Shown piece by piece: positions 1 through 7,637 of a DNA stretch of 64,000 nt (positions are counted from its first letter, which is position 1; every line of letters starts with the position of its first letter). The notes beneath the pieces are model-generated. The model was given only the letters and a program-made list of their open reading frames with translations. It made no database searches and had not been told where the DNA came from. The DNA is from Pirellulaceae bacterium (GTDB lineage: Bacteria; Planctomycetota; Planctomycetia; Pirellulales; Pirellulaceae). A program made the position numbers and the translations under genes. The DNA lies in NCBI GenBank assembly GCA_026004795.1, contig BPJV01000003.1:434001-498000 (forward strand), written 5' to 3'.

Positions 1-1
1 C

Positions 2-145
2 GCCTTTGCGAACGCCTTGCCCACCAAACGCGTCATCCCGCTCGTGGTCTGCTTCTTGCCCGGCCTATTCGTCTGGACGCTCGGCCCGGCCTTTGTGCAA
101 CTGTTCAAGATGGCCGAGACGTTCATCCAGGTGCGGAACTTCTAA
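2..145 (+). CDS. TadC-like type II secretion F-family protein (3' end only)
   Basis: Only the last 47 codons are in the window; the gene begins before position 1. The tail is a hydrophobic helix (VIPLVVCFLPGLFVWTLGP) followed by a short amphipathic end, which is how TadC/GspF inner-membrane platform proteins of Flp (Tad) pili finish. TadC anchors the pilus assembly machine in the cytoplasmic membrane. The stop codon TAA shares its last A with the ATG of the next gene (TAATG), so the two are probably translationally coupled. The secretin and TPR lipoprotein at 13858-17310 would fit the same pilus system. The call is an inference from a short C-terminal piece. Confidence 0.55.
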   Translation, partial: AFANALPTKRVIPLVVCFLPGLFVWTLGPAFVQLFKMAETFIQVRNF

Positions 146-540
146 TGATGAACGCTCGGTATCAACTGGTCGACGCCGAGACCGGCGAAGTGATCATCGC
201 AAAGCTGGAAGTTGCCGATACGTTTTTGCGGCGGTTCCGCGGCCTGCAATTGCGCCGCCCGCTCGCCCCCGATGAAGGACTGCTGCTGACACCTTGCCGC
301 TCCATCCATACTCACTGGATGCGGTTCTCGATCGACGCGGCGATGCTGGACCCGGAAGGATTGGTCTTGGCCGTCATCGCAGACGTTCGGCCGTGGCGGA
401 TCGTGCGCCGAGTCAAGGGGACTCAGGCTATTGTCGAGAGTGCCTCTGGCGTACTCGCTTCCATGATCCAGGTGGGGGCTCGTCTGCAAGTAGCGTCACA
501 CGATTACTTCGACGGTTCTAGGCCACCGTCGCGGCCATGA
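145..540 (+). CDS. DUF192 family protein
   Basis: 131 residues. The body matches the DUF192 fold: a GLQLRRPLAPDEGLLL segment, then HTHWMRFSIDAAML with the conserved aromatic/Met pattern, a VRPWRIVRRVKG strand and a VLASMIQVGARL ending. The function of DUF192 is not firmly known; members are small single-domain proteins, often exported, but no signal peptide is visible here. It starts on the A of the upstream TAA, so it is probably co-translated with the TadC-like gene, an arrangement that fits pilus loci. Its last 37 nt overlap the end of the convergent lipoprotein gene at 504-1013. Confidence 0.75.
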   Translation: MMNARYQLVDAETGEVIIAKLEVADTFLRRFRGLQLRRPLAPDEGLLLTPCRSIHTHWMRFSIDAAMLDPEGLVLAVIADVRPWRIVRRVKGTQAIVESASGVLASMIQVGARLQVASHDYFDGSRPPSRP

Positions 541-1013
541 TCGGCGTGCTCGTGCTTATGTGCGCTCCCAGAAAATGTCCCGGGCGCGAGCGGTTCTACT
601 TGGAGGTAGAATGCATTTCGATCCTGGCCCCTCACGTCCACGACGAGCTTAGAAGTAGCATACGAACCAAATTTCGGATGCACCACACCTTCGGTAGTAG
701 GCTGAAAACCGGCGTAGTCTTCCACCATTACCATCTGCACGACGACGCAGTCGTGTGTACCCGCAACGGCTCCGTCGCCAGGCTCATAGGTACTCAAGAC
801 GAAATGCCCTTCCCGATTGATTTCACCCCGCGCATGAATGCCATGTTCACGCGACTTCAGCTCCACCATCCCCATACGAACTGGTGATCCGTCAGCGAAG
901 ACAATTCGCCCCGTCACTGGGTACGTGGGGAGTCGGCCGTCGGAACAGCCAACCAGAGCGACAACCAGTGCGCCGCACACGATCGTTCCGTAGAATAACT
1001 GCCGATGAGACAT
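504..1013 (-). CDS. Lipoprotein with carboxypeptidase-regulatory-like (transthyretin-like) domain
   Basis: 169 residues from the ATG at 1013. I chose this start because it opens with MSHRQLFYGTIVCGALVVALVGCS, a classic lipoprotein signal with lipobox VGC; the longer frame adds 45 residues that do not look like protein. The mature part begins YPVTGRIVFADGSPV, the usual planctomycete small lipoprotein motif (a beta-sandwich related to carboxypeptidase regulatory domains), and ends in a His-rich tail (AHKHEHADHG) that could bind metal. It follows the DUF1559 gene by 13 nt and is probably its operon partner; DUF1559-lipoprotein pairs are common in planctomycetes. The function is unknown. Confidence 0.7.
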   Translation of the reverse strand: MSHRQLFYGTIVCGALVVALVGCSDGRLPTYPVTGRIVFADGSPVRMGMVELKSREHGIHARGEINREGHFVLSTYEPGDGAVAGTHDCVVVQMVMVEDYAGFQPTTEGVVHPKFGSYATSKLVVDVRGQDRNAFYLQVEPLAPGTFSGSAHKHEHADHGRDGGLEPSK

Positions 1014-1026
1014 CGCCTCCGTCCCG

Positions 1027-2046
1027 CTAATTGCTCCATTGTACGACTTGGCCGTCGTATCGATGGCACAAGCGGCCCAGTGTGTCGGTGTCGAGTGTCG
1101 TGGCAATGGCCCGCACGCTCCCGTCGGCCAGCGCAAAGTGACAGACACCAGGGTGCCAGCTTCCCCAGGCTACGAGGCTGTTGCCCGTCGAACGAATATC
1201 GGCCACGATCGGAACAGTAGGCCCACCGACGCGTGCACAATTGAACACGTGGTCTCCATTGTAAATAAAAGCATCTTCCGGTGATTGGCCAAGCTTACCA
1301 AGCGGAACATGCATCTCTCCCGCGAGAAATGTATTGCTCAGTCCGTCGATGACGTCCCTATGGGCAATCCGATCGACCCAGTCGCGCGGCATGTTGCTGA
1401 CACAGCGGGCCCGGCTGGAGATAATGATTCCCGTGCCGTTACCGCCAAAATAAAAATCCGTACGCAATCCAAATGCCCCGGGAGACAGATCGCCGTGGTT
1501 GCCGCCGTAATCGCCGACCGCTCCAGAAACGATTGTCGAACCAGTTGTGGTGACCGGTATCCTGCAACCACAGGGAAGCGTAACCCAAGTTGTCGTCGTC
1601 GCGGTTAACAGCCCTTTACCGACGGCGTTTGCAGCCGAACGGCGCGACGGGCAACAGTAAACAGCCAACGTTCCCTCTCGCACCTCCTGCGGATGATTCG
1701 CGTAGGGTTGCGAGTAATCCCAGCCGGCGGCAGCAGCAGACTGTTCCAGGAATGGCATGATCCGCACCAGCCAGGTCGTTTGCTCGCCACCGCAATCAAG
1801 CCTCGGCGGATCGCCCGGTCGAGGCTGATATCGAGCCGGCGGATAGGCACCGTAGGTTTCGTGAAACAACTCCGTCGCAAACGCAATTTGGCGAAGATGA
1901 TTCTTGCACTGAGCAGCTCGCGACGCTTCGCGGGCGGACTGCACTGCCGGTAACAGCACTCCGACCAGAATGCCGATGATGGCGATGACGACCAACAGTT
2001 CAACGAGCGTAAAGCCACTTGGGAAGATCGAAATCCGACCGCGCAT
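1027..2046 (-). CDS. DUF1559 family pseudopilin-like protein
   Basis: 339 residues. The N-terminus carries a type IV pilin/type II secretion methylation signal, GFTLVELLVVIAIIGILVG, with the prepilin peptidase site after Gly and Glu+5. This is followed by LLPAVQSAREASR and CKNHLRQIA, the hallmark start of the DUF1559 (SBP_bac_10-like) family that is greatly expanded in planctomycetes. The C-terminal HPGVCHFALADGSVRAI block is also family-typical (H-x-G-x...F-x-D-G-S-V). Members are thought to be exported pseudopilin-like envelope proteins; their role is not established. It sits between a permease gene and a lipoprotein gene on the same strand. Confidence 0.85.
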   Translation of the reverse strand: MRGRISIFPSGFTLVELLVVIAIIGILVGVLLPAVQSAREASRAAQCKNHLRQIAFATELFHETYGAYPPARYQPRPGDPPRLDCGGEQTTWLVRIMPFLEQSAAAAGWDYSQPYANHPQEVREGTLAVYCCPSRRSAANAVGKGLLTATTTTWVTLPCGCRIPVTTTGSTIVSGAVGDYGGNHGDLSPGAFGLRTDFYFGGNGTGIIISSRARCVSNMPRDWVDRIAHRDVIDGLSNTFLAGEMHVPLGKLGQSPEDAFIYNGDHVFNCARVGGPTVPIVADIRSTGNSLVAWGSWHPGVCHFALADGSVRAIATTLDTDTLGRLCHRYDGQVVQWSN

Positions 2047-2106
2047 GTTCGCGTTCTCTTTATGATTGAATGTGCAACGGTCCGACCTCCCTTCAATCTA
2101 CTTGCC

Positions 2107-2130
2107 CCAAACCTGCATGGCAACGTTTGG
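2107..2130 (-). terminator. Weak hairpin after the permease gene
   Basis: CCAAAC at 2107-2112 pairs with GTTTGG at 2125-2130 around a 12-nt loop, directly after the permease stop codon on the minus strand. There is no T-run, so this is at best a weak or Rho-assisted end, or a processing site between the permease and DUF1559 genes. Confidence 0.25.
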
Positions 2131-3654
2131 TTATTGCGAATAAGCGTCTCGCAAACGGCGGTAAGCCTGATTGACGGACATGCCGAGCGCCCGCGCCTGC
2201 TCCACCTCCTGGTCTTCCACCTCATGTTCCAGCAACTCCAGCTTGTCACGCAGGACGTTGGCTTTAGCCCGGCGATAAGGTGTCAGTTTCTCGCCCCGCA
2301 AGAACATGCTGACTTCCAACTTGCGCGTCCAATCGTCGTAGATGGGAATCCAATACAGGGCAGTGTCCCAGTCCTGTGACGAAGCGGCTGAGGCGACTTC
2401 CGTGTTGACGATTCGCATCTCTTCCAAGATCTCACTCGGCGGCGGGTAGTAGACGTAGCAACCAAAGACGCTCACACCGATCAAGCCGACCAGTGCAATC
2501 CCCCCCAGCACCGGGCCGGGCAACACGATGTCGCCGCGGGGCTGCTTCGCCGGATGCCGCTCGAGCCACTGCTCGAGGCGGCCGCCGCGGTCCCACTGAC
2601 GCAGCCCAAGGCCCACTGCCAAAAATCCCCCGGCCACAACCAAAGCGACGATTTCATGAGGCGCAATTTTCTCGCACAGCATGCGCCATGCCAACGAAAA
2701 CGCGTCGCTTGTGCCCGGCTGAAACGGGGCACAGTAGATATCGAACGCATGCGTATGGCCGGCCGGTTCGACGCCGTGCGGATACAGCGGCTTGTCGACG
2801 CCGTAGGCCAAGCCCACCACGACCGCGACCAGCAGTGCAAACCAAGCCGCGGAACGCCGCAGTCCGTAGATATGAACCATCCATGCGACCAAGCCGACGT
2901 TCGCGCCCGCACCGAGCGCCAACAAGGCGAACGCTGCGCCGACCGAATTGCCGTGCTGAAACATCGACGCGAGTTGCACCATCGCCGTCATCGGCGTGGC
3001 GTACGCGGGAATTGCTACGGCGGTCATGAACAGCGGAGCAAACGGGTCGTTGTGTTCGGCGGCGGTTTGCAAGTAACCGGCCGGGAGAATGAGACTGAGA
3101 GCCGCCACCCCCAGCAATCCGGCGGCGATATACAGGCTGCTCGGCCCGGCCAATTCCCGCGCGCCGAAGATGGCGACCGACAGCATGCGTTTTGCGCCGG
3201 GGGCTACCATCGATGGTTCCGGATCGGCGGCGACCGTGCCTGGAAACAACTTGTCCCAACCCATCCCGACCACGGTGACGATCACCAGCGAACAAAAGGA
3301 AAATGCAATGATCACCACCGGGTCCGCCAGCGTCAGCCCATACAGTACGGAGATCGGATTGAACAGCGGCGCGGTCAACCCGAACGCCAAAATCGCTCCA
3401 CCGGAAACCCCCGCCCGGCGCATCTGGCGCACGACGGGAATCACGCCCAGTGAGCAGACCGGGAGCAACATGCCGACCACCCACGCTTGTGGTAGCGATC
3501 GCCACGTGTTGTCGCCAAACAGCCGCCGAGTTCCGCTGTGTCCCAACAAGCGTCGGAACACTCCAGCGACGATCAATCCCACCAGAATCGTCGGCGTCGC
3601 CTGGACGAACGCCTGGACAAAGCGGAGCACCGCTCCCCAGTAAAGGCTTTCCAT
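2131..3654 (-). CDS. DUF318/ArsP-type membrane permease with C-terminal helical domain
   Basis: 507 residues from the ATG at 3654, which follows the sequence GAGGAAACAAAG formed by the stop codon of the upstream gene. About eight hydrophobic segments are visible (residues ~10-30, 55-75, 85-105, 110-130, 180-205, 215-235, 245-275, 345-365 and 385-405). Conserved family motifs are LLPVCSLGVIPV and GLTAPLFNPISVLYG in the first half and AIPAYATPMTAM in the second, the internal-repeat pattern of the DUF318/COG0701 permeases (ArsP, YraQ). Family members export organoarsenicals or are linked to metal handling. After the last membrane segment there are about 100 residues of charged helix, an unusual extension. 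The lipoprotein gene 10 nt upstream is probably its partner. Confidence 0.75.
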   Translation of the reverse strand: MESLYWGAVLRFVQAFVQATPTILVGLIVAGVFRRLLGHSGTRRLFGDNTWRSLPQAWVVGMLLPVCSLGVIPVVRQMRRAGVSGGAILAFGLTAPLFNPISVLYGLTLADPVVIIAFSFCSLVIVTVVGMGWDKLFPGTVAADPEPSMVAPGAKRMLSVAIFGARELAGPSSLYIAAGLLGVAALSLILPAGYLQTAAEHNDPFAPLFMTAVAIPAYATPMTAMVQLASMFQHGNSVGAAFALLALGAGANVGLVAWMVHIYGLRRSAAWFALLVAVVVGLAYGVDKPLYPHGVEPAGHTHAFDIYCAPFQPGTSDAFSLAWRMLCEKIAPHEIVALVVAGGFLAVGLGLRQWDRGGRLEQWLERHPAKQPRGDIVLPGPVLGGIALVGLIGVSVFGCYVYYPPPSEILEEMRIVNTEVASAASSQDWDTALYWIPIYDDWTRKLEVSMFLRGEKLTPYRRAKANVLRDKLELLEHEVEDQEVEQARALGMSVNQAYRRLRDAYSQ

Positions 3655-3664
3655 CTTTGTTTCC

Positions 3665-4123
3665 TCATGGCGTTTGATCAGCCGCCAACTCTGTAGCCGC
3701 CAGAAACAGTTGTTTGATCTCCAGCAAAGCATTGTATAGCTGATCGAATTCGGTTTCGTACGTCTGATACTCCTGGTACCGATCCGCATCGCGCCGGGAT
3801 TGCACCTCGTTCAAGATGGTCTCAAGCCGCTGGGACGTGGCGTAAACGCTGTTCCAAGGCTCCTCCCCCAGGTCGCTATCGGCGGCCAAGTCGGGCAGCC
3901 AGCGGACAATGTCGCTCGTTTCCGTGAACACATCGAGCGGATCGTTGGTGCGGAGATCGCCGTTGGTGATCTCTGCGTGCAGGGTCAGCAAGCGGTCTAC
4001 CGCTGCGGGAAAATCAGCCGGCTTGTGGGCCGGCGCGTGATGTTCGGCCTCCTCGACACGGCTGCCGTGGCAGCCGGCAAAGGCGGCCACTGCAACCATC
4101 AGCGGCAACAGGCTGTAGTTCAT
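3665..4123 (-). CDS. Small helical lipoprotein upstream of the permease
   Basis: 152 residues. MNYSLLPLMVAVAAFAGCHG is a lipoprotein signal with lipobox FAGC, so the mature protein should be membrane-anchored. The rest is His-containing near the N-terminus (EEAEHHAPAHKP) and then almost all charged helix, with no family I can name. A ribosome-binding site AAGGA precedes the ATG at 4123. The stop codon lies 10 nt before the permease start and is part of the permease's ribosome-binding site, so the two are surely one transcription unit. Both this protein and the permease's C-terminal tail are helical, EF/W-rich domains, so they may interact outside the membrane; that is an inference. Confidence 0.65.
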   Translation of the reverse strand: MNYSLLPLMVAVAAFAGCHGSRVEEAEHHAPAHKPADFPAAVDRLLTLHAEITNGDLRTNDPLDVFTETSDIVRWLPDLAADSDLGEEPWNSVYATSQRLETILNEVQSRRDADRYQEYQTYETEFDQLYNALLEIKQLFLAATELAADQTP

Positions 4124-4222
4124 TGCTAGTCCTTACCATTTCAAATTGATGTGGATTGAGCTGCCGATTTGCCAGCGGTTTACTTGCCCTTGTTGCCAGG
4201 CGGGTAGGCATGCCCCCGCCGG

Positions 4223-5209
4223 TTAACGAAAGACGGGCACGTCGACCGAAGCCAGGATTTCTTGAACAATCTTCTGCGCCGAGTCGAAGTCGCCGGCCAA
4301 ACGGACTTCCAGCACCGGACCAGCGACGTCTTGGATGTCATCCGGGGTGACGAAGTCGCGTCCACGGAGATGGGCGCGGGCTTGTGCCACCCGTTGCCAG
4401 GTGATCAGCCCCCGCGGGCTGAGCCCCAGCGTGACCTCCTTGTGTTCGCGGGTCGCTCGGCCCAGGTCGACCAGATATTCGCGAACCTTTTCCGTCACCG
4501 CGACTTTGGCGACATGCTCTTGCAACTGGCGGAGCTCCGTCGGCGTGATCACCGGCTGCGTTTCGCGCCGCACACCCTCCGCGACGCCGATGTTCGCGGC
4601 CAGCATCTCCAGTTCGCTGCGCCGGTCGGGATAGCCGATCCGCAATTTCATCGCGAAACGATCGAGTTGCGCTTCGGGCAACGGATAGGCGCCGTGGCTC
4701 TCGACCGGATTCTGTGTCGCGATGACGAAGAACGTTTGGCTCAAAAGATGCGTTTGTCCGTCGAGCGTCACCTGCCGTTCGGCCATCGCTTCGAACAGCG
4801 CACTCTGCGTCCGTGGCGTAGCGCGATTGATCTCGTCGGCCAGCAACACGTCCGAGAAGACCGGCCCGCGACGGAACTCGAACTCACGCGTTTTCTGGTT
4901 GAACATGTTGAACCCGGTAATGTCGGTCGGCAACAAATCGGGCGTGCATTGCACACGAGCGAAGTCGCCACCAACCGCGCCGGCCACTGCCTTGGCGAGC
5001 GTCGTTTTACCGAGGCCCGGCAAATCGTCGAACAGCAAGTGGCCCCGAGCCAACAGGCAAGCGAGCACCATTTCGACGATGTCGTTCTTGCCGATCAAGG
5101 CGGTCTGCAGCGATCGACGCAGGCCATCGATGGCGGCTTGATGTTGGCAAGACGACGTGCGAAGTTTTGCCGTGCTCTGATCGGATGGCGTTGCCGCTGG
5201 TAGACTCAT
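4223..5209 (-). CDS. MoxR family AAA+ ATPase
   Basis: 328 residues from the ATG at 5209, preceded by AGGGAAT. Motifs: Walker A as GLGKTTLAKA (the P-loop varies as DLPGLGKTT), Walker B VLLADEINRA, the RTQSALFEAMAERQVT sensor block and the IATQNPVE motif, all in the standard MoxR order, then a C-terminal lid with LSPRGL. MoxR ATPases act as chaperones that mature or regulate partner proteins, usually VWA or DUF58 proteins. The next genes upstream in the transcription unit are a transglutaminase-fold protein (13-nt gap) and a DUF58 protein, the classic MoxR-DUF58-transglutaminase set. The longest frame is 33 residues longer but has no sensible start. Confidence 0.9.
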   Translation of the reverse strand: MSLPAATPSDQSTAKLRTSSCQHQAAIDGLRRSLQTALIGKNDIVEMVLACLLARGHLLFDDLPGLGKTTLAKAVAGAVGGDFARVQCTPDLLPTDITGFNMFNQKTREFEFRRGPVFSDVLLADEINRATPRTQSALFEAMAERQVTLDGQTHLLSQTFFVIATQNPVESHGAYPLPEAQLDRFAMKLRIGYPDRRSELEMLAANIGVAEGVRRETQPVITPTELRQLQEHVAKVAVTEKVREYLVDLGRATREHKEVTLGLSPRGLITWQRVAQARAHLRGRDFVTPDDIQDVAGPVLEVRLAGDFDSAQKIVQEILASVDVPVFR

Positions 5210-5222
5210 AATTCCCTCATGA

Positions 5223-7637
5223 TCACTTGAAATGACACAGGTTTCTGGCGAGATGCTGACGAGTGCAAGCCGCGGCCACGAATCGACAAACCGACTTGAC
5301 GGTCGCATCCTCAGAAGGATCGATCCCGGTGGGAGCGTACAACAGTCGATCCGCCCAGCACAGGAAATGGTTCATTGAAAGCTGAAGGTCAGGCGGTGCA
5401 TTGTCTGCCAGCCGGCTGTACCAGGCAGCAATGGTATGCCTCCGGGGACGTGGACACCCCGCCAACCAGGCGCGCCATTCCAACAGTCGCATCGTCCACC
5501 GTAATCGGGCGCGACTGGATCGCAGACCCATCACTTCGCAAACTCCCACCGCTACGGCATCCAACCACACGCAGCGAGCAACGAACAGCAGGACGAACAG
5601 TACACTGACACCGACCAAGACAGCGAGGTGCTCGACAAACCAACGGCCGAAATCTCTCATGGCGATTGTCGCCCATTGTCGCCAGGTAAGCGATTCTCGC
5701 GGCGGCTCGTAGCCGGGCGTCGGTTCGATCGCCAGCCAGGTGTTTTCATCCACACCGACTTCCACCCACACGTGCACATCCTCAGGCAGCACGGTTGTCT
5801 GACCGGCGCGACGATCAAAGCGATCGCGGCGTGCATAAAAACCCGTAACCAAGCGTGTCTGATACCCCAGCTCACGCAACAACACGGCCGCCGTCGTCGC
5901 AAACAAGTAGTCGGGCCCGCGTTTGGCGTGCAAGAAATAAGCCACGACATCTGGACAATCTTCCGGTGCCGGGCAGTTCGGATCCAAGACGAATTCGGTG
6001 CGCAGCCATTCGACGACGGCCTCTACTTGTTGCCAGTTGCGGGACGAATTCTCCACTGGTGAACGTCGCCAGAGTGGCGGTTGGCGCTGCGAACCAAACG
6101 TTTTTATCGTGAAGCGATCTATATCCAGGTCGAATGCGCTTCCCACTTGCGTCGTCGTCTGCTCGCTGGCGGCAAGCGGAAAGCTCGCCCCACGTAGTGG
6201 CTGCAAGTTCACGCCCTGCGATCGCAGGTGGATGACGGTCAATTGCGGGATGTGATCGCGTACTGGCATGCAAGCGACGCCGTCGTCGGTCCAGCCGAAA
6301 AACTCGGGCTGATCGACCTTGTCCACATGGACTGCCGTCAATTGCGGCGGCGAAGGAAAACGATTGGTCTTCAGATTTATGATCTTCACCGCGTGCGATT
6401 CCATGCCGCGATGGATGAAGGAGGAGCCGACACTCATCAGGTAGGCCCAAGGCTTGTCGTGCTGTGTTTCGAGCCGGATTGTCGGCCGGTTTTCCGTTGC
6501 GCCCGCGTGTGTCCACACTCGCCCATCGAACGTGTCGAACCGTTCGAGCGCCAAATGCAACGGCACGCGGCCGACCACGTACAGCATCGCTGGTGCTTTG
6601 AGGTCGTCGAGCGTTTGTCGCCTGCGCTCGACATTCCGCCGCACAGCCGAAAACTCGCGGCCGTTCCGCTCGGTCTTAGCGATCTGCTGCTCGGTTTCTT
6701 TCACTTCGCTCGGCGCTAAGCCGATGTTGCGTTCCAGTTTCTTTTTCGGCTTCGGTGGTTCGCCGTACATGTCGTTGAACATGTCGTACAGCGTTGGCAT
6801 GTCGGAATCGAGAAACAGGTCGCTCTCCACCGGTCCGAAGCTCATCGCTTCGTCTTTTGCGGCGACCATCGCGTCCCCGTCTCCCACGCCGGAACGGGCG
6901 TGCGAATCATGCCACTGCGTGCCGCCGGAGGTCGGCATGAAACCGTGCAGGGACACCGCCGAAACCCCCGTCGTGCCGATCAGCGTCGCCAGCAGCAACA
7001 GGACGATTCCCGTACCGCCAATCACCGAAACCCGCACCGGTATCCGCCGCTCGACTTGGGAGGCCACCAGCGCTCCGGCCAACCGGTCCCAATACGCGCC
7101 CATAAGCCACCATAAACCCCACATGCCATAAACAGCGGTTAGCAGCAGCGCCAACCGGTCTTTGGTCATCGTCATGACAAACAAGGACAAGAAGCTGCTC
7201 AGCAACACTGCGGCGCCTCCCAGGCGCGGCACATGAGAGAACACAGCCAGCACAACGGCAGACAATTCCAAACCGGTCAGCATCAGCATCTCGAACGGTT
7301 CGCTCCCTTCCGCGAACGACCGCATCGCCAGATCAGCAGCCAGCGGATAAACGACGCTGGCCATGACGGCGATCGTCGCCAAGCATCGTGCCTGCGGAAG
7401 TGTTCTCGCGTGGCGACGCAAGACGAACGCGACGACCGTTGTGATCACCAATTCACAGAGGGCGTGCACCGCCGTCGATGCCGGATTCCACGCCGCGTTG
7501 ACCCGCACCACGGTCCATGTCGCACTGGCGATCAAGACGAGCAAAAGCGTATCGACGCGCGCCGTGGGGTAAGGCCCCTGCTCGCCGTTCGTGCTGTTGG
7601 GATTGCTTTCGCAAGCTGGAAGCTTACGCCACGTCAT
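5223..7637 (-). CDS. DUF3488/transglutaminase-fold membrane protein, catalytic residues altered
   Basis: 804 residues from the ATG at 7637. The N-terminal part (to about residue 200) has several membrane helices of the DUF3488 type, followed by a charged coiled region (~250-310). The transglutaminase core lies near residues 540-630, with a final membrane helix (VGVSVLFVLLFVARC) and a DUF4129-like C-terminal tail. In the core the usual GxCxxFA motif reads GPDYLFA, so the catalytic Cys is missing. HVWVEV keeps the His, and the usual Asp is Glu in AIEPTPGY. The protein therefore may be a non-enzymatic scaffold. The first codons come from a copy of the palindromic repeat (MTWRKLPAC), which overlaps the DUF58 stop by 14 nt. 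Confidence 0.8.
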   Translation of the reverse strand: MTWRKLPACESNPNSTNGEQGPYPTARVDTLLLVLIASATWTVVRVNAAWNPASTAVHALCELVITTVVAFVLRRHARTLPQARCLATIAVMASVVYPLAADLAMRSFAEGSEPFEMLMLTGLELSAVVLAVFSHVPRLGGAAVLLSSFLSLFVMTMTKDRLALLLTAVYGMWGLWWLMGAYWDRLAGALVASQVERRIPVRVSVIGGTGIVLLLLATLIGTTGVSAVSLHGFMPTSGGTQWHDSHARSGVGDGDAMVAAKDEAMSFGPVESDLFLDSDMPTLYDMFNDMYGEPPKPKKKLERNIGLAPSEVKETEQQIAKTERNGREFSAVRRNVERRRQTLDDLKAPAMLYVVGRVPLHLALERFDTFDGRVWTHAGATENRPTIRLETQHDKPWAYLMSVGSSFIHRGMESHAVKIINLKTNRFPSPPQLTAVHVDKVDQPEFFGWTDDGVACMPVRDHIPQLTVIHLRSQGVNLQPLRGASFPLAASEQTTTQVGSAFDLDIDRFTIKTFGSQRQPPLWRRSPVENSSRNWQQVEAVVEWLRTEFVLDPNCPAPEDCPDVVAYFLHAKRGPDYLFATTAAVLLRELGYQTRLVTGFYARRDRFDRRAGQTTVLPEDVHVWVEVGVDENTWLAIEPTPGYEPPRESLTWRQWATIAMRDFGRWFVEHLAVLVGVSVLFVLLFVARCVWLDAVAVGVCEVMGLRSSRARLRWTMRLLEWRAWLAGCPRPRRHTIAAWYSRLADNAPPDLQLSMNHFLCWADRLLYAPTGIDPSEDATVKSVCRFVAAACTRQHLARNLCHFK
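7611..7632 (-). repeat. Palindromic KLPAC/WKL repeat, copy A (DUF58/transglutaminase junction)
   Basis: Read on the minus strand this is GTGGCG then TAAGCTTCCAGCTTGC. The core GCAAGCT-TCC-AGCTTGC of the family is a 7-bp inverted repeat with a 3-nt loop; here the first base of the core is T. The copy supplies both the TAA that ends the DUF58 gene and codons 3-9 of the transglutaminase-fold gene (WRKLPAC), whose ATG lies 3 nt before it. Confidence 0.85.
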
